A DNA stretch of 64,000 nt from Candidatus Gastranaerophilales bacterium (GTDB lineage: Bacteria > Cyanobacteriota > Vampirovibrionia > Gastranaerophilales > Gastranaerophilaceae). The position numbers and the translations under genes are program-made. The DNA is taken from assembly GCA_944326455.1 (NCBI GenBank), contig CALVEA010000002.1:62001-126000 (forward strand), in the 5' to 3' direction. Position 1 is the stretch's first letter. Each line of letters opens with the position of its first letter. Positions 35,210 through 42,788 of the stretch are shown here, one piece after another. The notes beneath the pieces are model-generated. The model was given only the letters and a program-made list of their open reading frames with translations. It had not been told where the DNA came from and searched no databases.

Positions 35210-35772
35210 GCATCACAGGAAATATCGCTTCAGGAAAATCAACAGTCGAAAATATTATAAAAGAATTCGGCTATGATGTCTTTGATACCGACGAAATGAC
35301 ACATAGAATTTTAGATGCAGCTAAATCCGATATTGTGAAGATTTTTCCTGAAGAAGATGTAATAACGAATGGTCAAATTGACAGAAAAAAAATCGCTACA
35401 ATAGTTTTTTCCGATAATAACAAACTAAAGATGCTTGAATCAATAATTCACCCGAAAGTTAAGCAAGAAATATTGAATATTCTTAATTCCGGTCAGAATA
35501 AGAAAGCAGTGTTTGTATCTGTGCCGCTAATGTTTGAGGCAGGTTTTGAAGATATTTTTGATAAGATTATATTTGTATCAGCACCAGAAAACCTGCGGCT
35601 AAAGAGACTTATGCTCCGAAATAACTTGACTGAAGAAGATGCCTTAAAAAGGATTAAATCTCAGCTTCCTGAATCAAATAAAATAAGCAAATCTTCTTAT
35701 ATTATCAAAAATGATTCGGATATAGAACAAATTATCCCGCAAATTAAAGTAATATTATCCGATATAAAATAA
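35197..35772 (+). CDS. coaE: Dephospho-CoA kinase
   Basis: CoaE adds the 3'-phosphate to dephospho-CoA, the last step of coenzyme A synthesis. The 191-residue protein has the P-loop GNIASGKST (8-16), the substrate motif DTDEMTHRIL, and the LMFEAGFEDIFDKIIFVSAP stretch with RLKRLMLRN. Length is standard. Its start lies inside the pseudouridine synthase gene, with AAGGA 6 nt upstream. Confidence 0.95.
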   Translation: MLKIGITGNIASGKSTVENIIKEFGYDVFDTDEMTHRILDAAKSDIVKIFPEEDVITNGQIDRKKIATIVFSDNNKLKMLESIIHPKVKQEILNILNSGQNKKAVFVSVPLMFEAGFEDIFDKIIFVSAPENLRLKRLMLRNNLTEEDALKRIKSQLPESNKISKSSYIIKNDSDIEQIIPQIKVILSDIK

Positions 35773-35778
35773 AAAAAA

Positions 35779-35802
35779 GGAATTCTTTAAATACAGAATT
35801 CC
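35779..35802 (+). terminator. Weak hairpin terminator after coaE
   Basis: An 8-bp stem (GGAATTCT with AGAATTCC) with an 8-nt loop is followed 8 nt later by a run of six T (35811-35816). The stem is AT-rich, so efficiency is doubtful. Confidence 0.5.
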
Positions 35803-35883
35803 AATGGTTGTTTTTTCTCTTTATCTCTATGTTTCCTCGTATTTTGTTAATCCGGGATTCCCATCCCAAACTTCCCCCGCCTA

Positions 35884-36072
35884 CTAATCCAGCAGCGCCT
35901 CTAGGATTCTGGCATTTTTATCTGCCAGACCGCTTTTTCTTACCTGACTGCGTGTGATGTAGCTTCTGAGAGCCTCTCTGATTAATTCAGATCTGGATCT
36001 GCTTTCTAAATCCGCTACTTCATCAATTTTGCCTAAGAAACTTTCAGGCATTGAAATCAAAACTCTAGCCAT
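35884..36072 (-). CDS. Ribbon-helix-helix (CopG-like) protein
   Basis: The 62-residue protein has the compact RHH fold: a strand MARVLISMPESFL, helix KIDEVADLE and the conserved SRSELIREALRSYI. Such proteins are DNA-binding dimers, often antitoxins, but no toxin-sized gene adjoins it on the same strand, so it may be a lone transcription regulator. AAGGAGCACAAC gives a strong ribosome binding site before the ATG. Confidence 0.85.
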   Translation of the reverse strand: MARVLISMPESFLGKIDEVADLESRSRSELIREALRSYITRSQVRKSGLADKNARILEALLD

Positions 36073-36193
36073 GTTGTGCTCCTTTTATACTCTAATACTT
36101 TATTTATATTCTTTGTGCCTTGCATATATATAAAGTATTTATGAAAAAAATAATTGCCTTCTTGTTAAGAGTTTGTAAAGTTTTATTACGAAA

Positions 36194-37441
36194 TTAAATT
36201 TCGGCTGACGGCGAAGAACATATATCTTTCCTGTAATACAGACCGTTGAATTTGATTTCGGAAACTTCTTCATATACTTTATTAACAGCAGATGAGACTG
36301 TTCTTCCGCCGGATGTAATAACCATAACAGACCCTGTTGCTGCTTCGTATTCAAGATATCTGTTTTTTCTTACGGACGGAAAGAAGGAAATCTCAGAGTC
36401 TTCAGTTGCTCTATCAATTCCGCTAATAACATTTTCATTATTTTCTTTATTTTTGCAAACTAAGACCAGAGAAGCTGAAAAACTATCTTTCTGAGCTATA
36501 AAATCCACTTCATCGCTAAATGAGCCTATTACACAGGATTCAAATAGCTTGTATAAATCGTTGTCAACCAGTGAAAGCACAGATGCACAGTCGCAATCTT
36601 GCATGAATGATTCAAACCCCAGGACTGATATCTTGCCGTCATCCGTAATAATACCGTTTACGCCCAATATTCCAATATATGGAGTTCCTTCTATTTCCAG
36701 ATAATCTAATGCCGGATAAATCACGTTATCCATAAGAAAATATTCTTGCTCTATAGAGAGTTTATAATTCGGAGAACAAGCTCCCATGCCGGAAGTAAGC
36801 TGCCCGCCCTCTCCTTCAAGAGAATGTTTATATATAATAGAAGAGCCAAACGGAAGCGCTTTGTAACCATCTGTCAGAGTATAAAATGAAAATGGGGTTC
36901 CCCATACATAGTCTTCTATAATTACTTTTCCGCTTTTTGTCGTGAAAAGTGAATCTGAAATAATTTTTGCTGACTTTGGTGAAGTCAGTATAACAGCGCT
37001 GGATTTATCGTTTGTTTTAATTACAAAAGGATTCTTCAAGTTCTTTATATAATCCATAGCAAGATTTTGCTTTTCAAATATTCCGAATTTTGGGGTTGGA
37101 ATACGCAGCTTATACAAAACTTTTTTCATCAAAGCTTTATCATATACAATAGATGCAGCCTCCTTTGCAGGAGAAAATATCTGCTGATTATTGCTGCTGA
37201 AAATTTCTGTAATATTATTCTGTATGGACTCTCTTGAACATGAAACAGTCAAATCTATTCCGTTTTCTACAGCAAATTCTAATAGTTCTTTGACTTTGTT
37301 TTCTCTAATATCAACACATACTGCAAACTCTTTCAGCGTGTCATTCCCCGGTGCAATATATATATCGTGTTTCTCTGATAATTTTTTAGCGAGTGCATAC
37401 GCATTGGCAGAATTGCCTATAATTAAAATTTTCTTTCTCAT
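36194..37441 (-). CDS. Divergent PurD-like ATP-grasp protein
   Basis: The 415-residue protein has PurD (glycinamide ribonucleotide synthetase) order: a Rossmann-like N-terminus, an ATP-grasp centre with VIIEDYVWGTPFSF and the partial GEGGQLTSGMGACSP motif (about 210-224), and the C-terminal YRKDI. Key points differ from true PurD: the N-terminal GREHAL-type motif is replaced by GNSANAYALA (9-18), and the metal-binding EFNxRFGDPE is replaced by LGFESFMQDCDCA (274-286), losing the Glu and Asn ligands. It may be inactive, have a changed substrate, or be a pseudo-enzyme. It has a leaderless-type promoter. Confidence 0.7.
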   Translation of the reverse strand: MRKKILIIGNSANAYALAKKLSEKHDIYIAPGNDTLKEFAVCVDIRENKVKELLEFAVENGIDLTVSCSRESIQNNITEIFSSNNQQIFSPAKEAASIVYDKALMKKVLYKLRIPTPKFGIFEKQNLAMDYIKNLKNPFVIKTNDKSSAVILTSPKSAKIISDSLFTTKSGKVIIEDYVWGTPFSFYTLTDGYKALPFGSSIIYKHSLEGEGGQLTSGMGACSPNYKLSIEQEYFLMDNVIYPALDYLEIEGTPYIGILGVNGIITDDGKISVLGFESFMQDCDCASVLSLVDNDLYKLFESCVIGSFSDEVDFIAQKDSFSASLVLVCKNKENNENVISGIDRATEDSEISFFPSVRKNRYLEYEAATGSVMVITSGGRTVSSAVNKVYEEVSEIKFNGLYYRKDICSSPSAEI

Positions 37442-37447
37442 AAGAAA

Positions 37448-37456
37448 ATTATATCA
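37448..37456 (-). promoter_or_regulatory. Extended -10, leaderless-type, of PurD-like gene
   Basis: On the minus strand TGA-TATAAT is followed by exactly 6 nt (TTTCTT) and the ATG at 37441. There is no room for a Shine-Dalgarno sequence. Confidence 0.55.
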
Positions 37457-37503
37457 TAAGAATATTTTATGCCGTAATCACCGCTCTTGAAAATCTCTTA
37501 TTT

Positions 37504-37531
37504 TTGATGTAATTTTAAAGCGTAAAATAAT
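37504..37531 (+). promoter_or_regulatory. Possible sigma-70 promoter of fba
   Basis: TTGATG (37504-37509) and AATAAT (37526-37531) are 16 nt apart. The leader then carries AAGGAGA, 8 nt before the ATG of fba. Two mismatches from consensus keep confidence low. Confidence 0.4.
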
Positions 37532-37558
37532 TTTTACAGAAAAAGAAGGAGAACTCAG

Positions 37559-38518
37559 ATGAGTGAAAGAAAATTAGTTGGAACACAAGAGATGTTCAAA
37601 AAAGCTTTAGCCGGCGGTTATGCTATCGGTGCTTACAATGTTAACAACATGGAAATCCTCCAGGCTATCGCAGAAGCTGCTGAAGAAACAAGATCACCTA
37701 TTATTCTACAGGTTTCAGCAGGCGCAAGAAAATATGCTAACCAAACTTATTTAATCAAGCTTGTTGAAGCTGCTTTAGCTACTACAACAGTACCTATTGC
37801 TCTTCACTTAGACCACGGTGCTGATTTTGAAATTTGTAAAGCTTGTATCGACGGTGGTTTTTCTTCTGTTATGATTGACGGAAGCAGATTCCCGCTTGAA
37901 GAAAACATCGCTCTTACTAAACAAGTTGTAGACTATGCTCACGCAAGAGGCGTTTCAGTTGAAGCTGAATTAGGTAAATTAGCAGGTGTTGAAGATGATG
38001 TTAAAGTTCATGCAAAAGATTCAACTTATACAGACCCTGAAGAAGCTGCAAGATTCGTTAGAGAAACCGGCTGCGATTCTTTAGCTGTTGCTATCGGTAC
38101 TTCTCACGGTGCTTATAAGTTCAAAGGCGAAGCTAAATTAGACTTTGAAAGACTCGCTGAAATTAAGAAAGCTGTTAATGAAGTTGTTGGATATGATTAT
38201 CCGCTCGTTCTTCACGGTTCATCTTCAGTTCCTAAAGAATTTGTTGCTAAGTGCAATCAGTTCGGCGGAAAATTACCTGACGCTCAAGGTGTTCCTGAAG
38301 AAATGCTTAACTATGCTTCTAAACACGGTGTTGCTAAAATCAATATTGATACAGACTTGAGATTAGCTATGACTGCTACTATCAGAGAGTTCTTTATTGA
38401 ACACCCTGAAAAATTCGATCCTCGTGAATACATGGGACCGGGCAGAACCGCTGTTAAAGAAATGGTTATGCACAAAATGAGAGATGTATTAGGTACTGCA
38501 GGTCACGCTGACGACTAG
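37559..38518 (+). CDS. fba: Class II fructose-bisphosphate aldolase
   Basis: This zinc enzyme cleaves fructose 1,6-bisphosphate in glycolysis and reverses in gluconeogenesis. The 319-residue protein has the family motifs GAYNVNNMEI, LHLDHGADFE (metal His and Asp), the DGS...LEENIALTKQVV stretch, EAELGKLAG, AIGTSHGAYKF and VLHGSSSVP with the second metal His, then INIDTDLR. The strong bias to a few codons and the AAGGAGA ribosome binding site suggest high expression. The stop is UAG, and a 107-bp repeat array starts 4 nt later, so the array is probably its 3' UTR. Confidence 0.95.
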   Translation: MSERKLVGTQEMFKKALAGGYAIGAYNVNNMEILQAIAEAAEETRSPIILQVSAGARKYANQTYLIKLVEAALATTTVPIALHLDHGADFEICKACIDGGFSSVMIDGSRFPLEENIALTKQVVDYAHARGVSVEAELGKLAGVEDDVKVHAKDSTYTDPEEAARFVRETGCDSLAVAIGTSHGAYKFKGEAKLDFERLAEIKKAVNEVVGYDYPLVLHGSSSVPKEFVAKCNQFGGKLPDAQGVPEEMLNYASKHGVAKINIDTDLRLAMTATIREFFIEHPEKFDPREYMGPGRTAVKEMVMHKMRDVLGTAGHADD

Positions 38519-38522
38519 GTAC

Positions 38523-38965
38523 TACGTACGTAGAAAAGGGCTCGGCTAAGAGGTCAAAACTACAAGATTGAATAGAATCTATAAGTCGCCTCTCGGCAGA
38601 ACTTCCGAGTTAAAATAGTCCTCAGGTACTACGTACGTAGAAAAGGGACGGAGTACAATAGTCAAATCACAAGACGGATTATCTACTCCGAGTACTCCTT
38701 AAAGTCTAATACATTATTGGTATTGGGCTCAGAGGCTACGTACGTAGAAAAGGGTCGGAGTACAATAGTCAAATTACAAGACAGATTATCTACTCCGAGT
38801 ACTCCTTAAAGTCAAATACATTATCGGTATTGAGCTCAGAGGCTACGTACGTAGAAAAGGGACGGAGTACAATAGTCAAACCACAAGACAGATTATCTAC
38901 TCCGAGTACTCCTTAAAGTCTAATACATTATCGGTATTGAGCTTAGAGGCTACGCACGTAGAAAA
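38523..38965. repeat. Tandem array with exact 107-bp period
   Basis: The motif TACGTACGTAGAAAAGGG starts at 38523, 38630, 38737 and 38844, and a variant (TACGCACGTAGAAAA) at 38951: five sites, all exactly 107 bp apart. Units 2 to 4 are about 95% identical. Unit 1 keeps the motif and the length but differs at roughly half of its other positions. Each unit has the 12-bp palindrome CTACGTACGTAG, then CGGAGTA pairing with TACTCCG over about 28 nt, a second TACTCC copy that could pair instead, an inner AAT/GTC stem and a small AATAC/GTATT hairpin. No ORF of note crosses it. It lies between the fba stop and a strong terminator, so it is probably transcribed. Confidence 0.9.
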
Positions 38966-38987
38966 TACAGAACTCTATATGAATTTC

Positions 38988-39022
38988 AGCGGAGGCGGGT
39001 TGTGAAACAACCCGCCTCCGCT
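38988..39022 (+). terminator. Strong intrinsic terminator after the repeat array
   Basis: A perfect 15-bp GC-rich stem (AGCGGAGGCGGGTTG with its complement) around the 5-nt loop TGAAA is followed by ATTTTTAT. It should end the fba-plus-array transcript and can also act on ruvC transcripts from the other side. Confidence 0.9.
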
Positions 39023-39034
39023 ATTTTTATAAAA

Positions 39035-39508
39035 TTAAACACTTCTTGAGTGACAAATCGCAATTGCAATTGCATCGACGGTATCATCAAGCTTTGGCAG
39101 GTTTTCCGTTTCAAGAGCCAGTTTTACCATCTGTTCAACTTCTTTTTTTTCTGCTCTGCCATATCCCGTAAGAACCTGTTTAACCTCCATTGGGGTATAT
39201 TCATAGGTTGGAATACTATATTTTTCTAATACAGCCAGTATAACTCCCCGGGCTTCGGCTACAGGAATTACTGTTTTTTGGTTCTTAAAGAAAAACAACT
39301 TTTCGACCGAGGCGCAGTCAGGTTTGTACATCTCTAAAATTTGCGCCAAATCTCCGGATATTTCTAATAAGCGCTTGGGGTCAGTAAGCGTTTTATCTGT
39401 TTGAATTGAACCGGAAGTTATTAATTTTATCCCCTCATCTCCGGTATTTACCTCTATCATTCCGTACCCAACAATAGCCATGCCGGGGTCTATTCCCAAA
39501 ATCTTCAT
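39035..39508 (-). CDS. ruvC: Holliday junction resolvase RuvC
   Basis: RuvC cuts Holliday junctions with RuvAB. The 157-residue protein has the four acidic residues of the RNase H-like site: Asp7 in LGIDPGMAIVGYG, Glu in ASVEKLFFFKN (about 68), and the Asp pair in KLDDTVDAIAIAICH (about 140-146). QTVIPVAEARGV is also conserved. ruvA and ruvB are not adjacent. The ATG is 6 nt from an extended -10 box. Confidence 0.95.
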   Translation of the reverse strand: MKILGIDPGMAIVGYGMIEVNTGDEGIKLITSGSIQTDKTLTDPKRLLEISGDLAQILEMYKPDCASVEKLFFFKNQKTVIPVAEARGVILAVLEKYSIPTYEYTPMEVKQVLTGYGRAEKKEVEQMVKLALETENLPKLDDTVDAIAIAICHSRSV

Positions 39509-39514
39509 TACTTG

Positions 39515-39523
39515 ATTATATCA
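39515..39523 (-). promoter_or_regulatory. Extended -10, leaderless-type, of ruvC
   Basis: On the minus strand TGA-TATAAT is followed by exactly 6 nt (CAAGTA) and the ATG at 39508, with no Shine-Dalgarno sequence. Confidence 0.55.
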
Positions 39524-39615
39524 ATAGCTTAACAATTTTGCAATTTTTAGTGACAAAAATCTTCTTTTGAGGTAGTATAAGGTTTGTATTACGAATTTTA
39601 AGGAAGTATTTATAT

Positions 39616-40713
39616 ATGACAGCGGAAAATACACAGGAACTGGTTATTGGTATTCCTAGAGGAATGTCTTTTTATAGTAATTATCCCTTTTGGTACGGAT
39701 TTTTCAGCAGTCTCGGCTTCAAAATAATTTTATCAGATCCTACTACAAAGCAAACTATGTCTGAAGGGTCTGCCCTTGTTGTTACTGAGACTTGTCTGCC
39801 TATAAAAATTTATCTCGGACATATCCTCAACCTCCTGAAAAAAGGAGTAAAAAATATTTTTGTTCCTTCTCTGCAGTCGGTTGCTCCAAAGATTTATAAT
39901 TGTTCTAAAATCAGAGGGCTGCCGGATTTAGTAAGAAATGTTGTTAAAGGTGATTTTAGAATAATTGAAGCAACTTTAGATAAGTCCGCTAAAAATCAGG
40001 GACTTTATTCTTTCTTGCAGGAGGCTGTTAAACCTTTTGGAATAACTGATTTTGAAACTATAAAGAAAGCTTCAAAGCAAGGGTGGAAAGTTTATAATAA
40101 CTTCCTTGTTATGATGAGAGCCGGAATGAGTTATAAAAAAGCTATTAACTATGCTCTTCAAGGAAAAGTATTTATTGAAAGTTCAACAAATTCTTCTCCG
40201 ATAAATGTAGCTCTTGTTTCTCATGGATACAATATCTATGATGATAGAGCTTGTATGAAAATATTTGATAAACTCGAGAAAATGGATGTAAAAATTTTTA
40301 CATCTCTTCAGTTGACTGATGAACAGATGGAAGAAGGTATTGCTTCTTTAGGACAGCATCGTTATTGGGCGAATGAATATGAGATGACAGGAACCGCCGG
40401 ACACTATTTAAAAGACAATAAAATAGACGGCATAATTACCTTGAACGCTTTTGGCTGCGGTCCGGATTCATTAATGATAGAAAGTATAACAAGAAAAGCA
40501 AAAGAAGCAGGAAAACCTCTGCTTTCCCTTACAATTGATGAGCACACCGGTGAAGCCGGGTTTGTCACTCGTTTAGAAGCTTTTATTGATATGCTTTTCC
40601 GTAAAAAACGTTCGAAAATTATTAATAAGATTACAATGCCTGAGTATGATTATGTGCCTCAGACTAATATTTGTGATAACCTGTTAGCAGGCGGCAGCAA
40701 AGGTAGTGTATAG
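39616..40713 (+). CDS. DUF2229 / acyl-CoA dehydratase activase-related protein
   Basis: The 365-residue protein matches the DUF2229 family related to 2-hydroxyacyl-CoA dehydratase components: an N-terminal IGIPRGMSFYSNYPFWYGFF, conserved cysteines in TETCLPIK and IYNCSKIRGLPDL, the GCGPDSL loop and the C-terminal DEHTGEAGFVTRLEAF. These cysteines may hold an iron-sulfur cluster. In other bacteria such domains are fused or linked to the ATPase activase HgdC; no activase gene is next to it here. The reaction is unknown. AAGGAAG lies 7 nt before the ATG. Confidence 0.8.
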   Translation: MTAENTQELVIGIPRGMSFYSNYPFWYGFFSSLGFKIILSDPTTKQTMSEGSALVVTETCLPIKIYLGHILNLLKKGVKNIFVPSLQSVAPKIYNCSKIRGLPDLVRNVVKGDFRIIEATLDKSAKNQGLYSFLQEAVKPFGITDFETIKKASKQGWKVYNNFLVMMRAGMSYKKAINYALQGKVFIESSTNSSPINVALVSHGYNIYDDRACMKIFDKLEKMDVKIFTSLQLTDEQMEEGIASLGQHRYWANEYEMTGTAGHYLKDNKIDGIITLNAFGCGPDSLMIESITRKAKEAGKPLLSLTIDEHTGEAGFVTRLEAFIDMLFRKKRSKIINKITMPEYDYVPQTNICDNLLAGGSKGSV

Positions 40714-40747
40714 TTTGCCATCCCTAGTAATATAGAGAGAGGTTTTT

Positions 40748-41977
40748 GTGATAGATTTTAAATCTACGTTAAAAATGGCTATAAACTCGCTCAGGGTAAA
40801 CAAATTACGCTCTGCGCTCACCAGCCTTGGTGTGATTATAGGTGTAAGTGCCGTAATTATAATGCTTGCAGTGGGACAAGGCGCAAGTGAGCAGGTTACT
40901 AAGAATATGGAATCTATGGGGACTAATATTTTGACTATCCGCTCTGCCTCTGCTAAATCCGGCGGGGTGCACATGGGAATGGGAACAAAACCTTCTCTCA
41001 CATCAAAAGATGCTATTGCAATAAGGAAAATGGCTCGCGGAGTGGACGCAATATCGACTGCCTCTTCCGAAACTCAGCAGCTGACCTACGGGAATCAAAA
41101 CTGGTCAACTACAGTTTATGGAGTTGAGCCGGCATATTTATATATAAAAAACTATGAAATAGAATCCGGCAGAAAATTTATACCTGAAGATTTGCAAAAC
41201 AGTGCTAAAGTAACTTTAATAGGTTCTACTGTTGCAACAGAATTGTTCGGGGATGTTGACCCCGTAAATAAACAGATAAGGGTTGGAAATATTCCGTTTA
41301 AGGTTATCGGTACTCTTAAAAGTAAAGGACAATCAGGACCTTTTGACCAGGATGATTTGATTATGATTCCGATTACTACTGCGCAAAAGAAGGTTTTTGG
41401 TACTGATTTTCCGGGTACTGTTAATATGATTCTTGTAAAAGGTTATGATACAGATAGTCTTAAGGAGACAATTGAAGATATTAACGAAATACTTATAACC
41501 AGACACAATATAGGAAAGAATCAAGAAAATGATTTTGAAATAAGGAATTCGGCAGAATTTCAAGAAAAAATGAAATCAACTGTTCAAACTTTTGCAATTC
41601 TTCTTGCCTCAATTGCGTCGGTTTCGCTTCTTGTAGGCGGTATAGGAATTATGAATATTATGCTTGTTTCCGTTACTGAAAGGACTAAAGAGATAGGTAT
41701 AAGAATGGCTATTGGTGCCCAAGTGGAAGATATTCGCTGGCAGTTTTTAATTGAATCATTTTTATTATCTATGATAGGCGGTCTAATCGGAGTTGCTGTG
41801 GGTATTTTAGGGGCAAATTTAATTACCGTTTTCGCTCCTACTATGACAATATCAATTTCTATATTTTCAATAATATTATCTCTCGGGTTTTCTGGACTTG
41901 TCGGGGTAGGCTTTGGCTATTATCCGGCATACAAAGCTTCTTTGCTTAATCCGATTGATGCTTTAAGATATGAATAA
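40748..41977 (+). CDS. MacB-like ABC transporter permease (FtsX domain)
   Basis: The 409-residue inner-membrane protein has one N-terminal helix (LRSALTSLGVIIGVSAVIIML), a large periplasmic MacB_PCD domain (about 55-270) and three C-terminal helices of the FtsX domain (SVSLLVGGIGIMNIMLVSVTER-type, GIRMAIGAQ). MacB-family transporters act as mechanotransmitters driving export of peptides or toxins. The ATPase domain and periplasmic adaptor usually encoded nearby are missing, so partners must be elsewhere. GTG start, with AGAGAGG upstream. Confidence 0.87.
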   Translation: MIDFKSTLKMAINSLRVNKLRSALTSLGVIIGVSAVIIMLAVGQGASEQVTKNMESMGTNILTIRSASAKSGGVHMGMGTKPSLTSKDAIAIRKMARGVDAISTASSETQQLTYGNQNWSTTVYGVEPAYLYIKNYEIESGRKFIPEDLQNSAKVTLIGSTVATELFGDVDPVNKQIRVGNIPFKVIGTLKSKGQSGPFDQDDLIMIPITTAQKKVFGTDFPGTVNMILVKGYDTDSLKETIEDINEILITRHNIGKNQENDFEIRNSAEFQEKMKSTVQTFAILLASIASVSLLVGGIGIMNIMLVSVTERTKEIGIRMAIGAQVEDIRWQFLIESFLLSMIGGLIGVAVGILGANLITVFAPTMTISISIFSIILSLGFSGLVGVGFGYYPAYKASLLNPIDALRYE

Positions 41978-41997
41978 GTTAGAGGAGGGTTAGCTCT

Positions 41998-42753
41998 ATG
42001 AAAACAAGAATATTCTTTATATTGGCAGTATGTATATTGGCGGGTTATTGTATGGATAATACGGTTTTAGCTGCGGATGATTTATCATGCAATATGAAAA
42101 CTCTTCGAAATACGACTGTAGGCTTGTTAAAAAATAAAGATTATAAGCAGGTTATAACATTATATGACGGCTGTATAAAAAAATACCCTAATAATGCTGA
42201 TTTATATAATAACAGAGGGAATGCTTTTATGGCATTAAATAATTATAACCAGGCTTTGGCGGATTACAGAAGGGCTATAAGTTTAAATCCTAAATATGCA
42301 ACTCCATATAACGGTATTGCTACAATTTATATAAAAACCGGACAAACTGAAAAGGCGCTAGATTCTCTTAACCAACTGTTGACAGTTGATCCGAATAATA
42401 CTACAGGAGCACTAAACAGGGCACAAATATTTATGCTAACAAAAGACTATCAGGCTGCTATAAAAGATTATAATGTCGTCTTAAAAGATAAAAGACTGAG
42501 TGTTTATTACAAAGACAGGGCGTATGCATATCTGGCTGTTTCAAAGCCGGAGCAGGCAATTGAGGATTATGAAAATTATCTGAAAGCAGGACATTCTTCC
42601 GCAGAAGCATACAGATATTTAGGCATTGCGTATGGAATTCTAGGAGATAATGAAAAGATGCTGGCGAATCTAAGGACAGCGGCAGACCTATATAAAAAAG
42701 AAAATAATATGGAAGAATATAATAATATAATGAAAGTATTCAGAAGCAATTAA
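41998..42753 (+). CDS. Exported TPR protein
   Basis: A signal peptide (IFFILAVCILAGYCMDNTVLA) precedes about five tetratricopeptide repeats in this 251-residue protein, among them PNNADLYNNRGNAFMALNNY, YKDRAYAYLAVSKPEQAIED and AEAYRYLGIAYGILGDNEKM. Such proteins usually build periplasmic or membrane-associated complexes. It starts 20 nt after the MacB-like gene with GAGGAGG as ribosome binding site, so both may be one operon. Confidence 0.8.
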   Translation: MKTRIFFILAVCILAGYCMDNTVLAADDLSCNMKTLRNTTVGLLKNKDYKQVITLYDGCIKKYPNNADLYNNRGNAFMALNNYNQALADYRRAISLNPKYATPYNGIATIYIKTGQTEKALDSLNQLLTVDPNNTTGALNRAQIFMLTKDYQAAIKDYNVVLKDKRLSVYYKDRAYAYLAVSKPEQAIEDYENYLKAGHSSAEAYRYLGIAYGILGDNEKMLANLRTAADLYKKENNMEEYNNIMKVFRSN

Positions 42754-42775
42754 AAAGGGAGTTGACTCCCTTTTT
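42752..42775. terminator. Bidirectional terminator between TPR gene and polA
   Basis: A perfect 10-bp stem (AAAAAGGGAG with CTCCCTTTTT), loop TTGA, lies between convergent genes. T-runs on both strands let it serve both. Confidence 0.85.
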
Positions 42776-42788
42776 TATTTACCCCTCT

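Noticed and set aside
35884-36072. Toxin-antitoxin pair
   Set aside because: The CopG-like protein is antitoxin-like, but neither flank holds a small toxin gene on the same strand; the neighbours are coaE and the PurD-like gene.
38523-38965. CRISPR array
   Set aside because: The unit is 107 bp with the conserved part spread along it, and units 2-4 differ by only a few bases throughout. There are no distinct spacers of uniform length and no cas genes.
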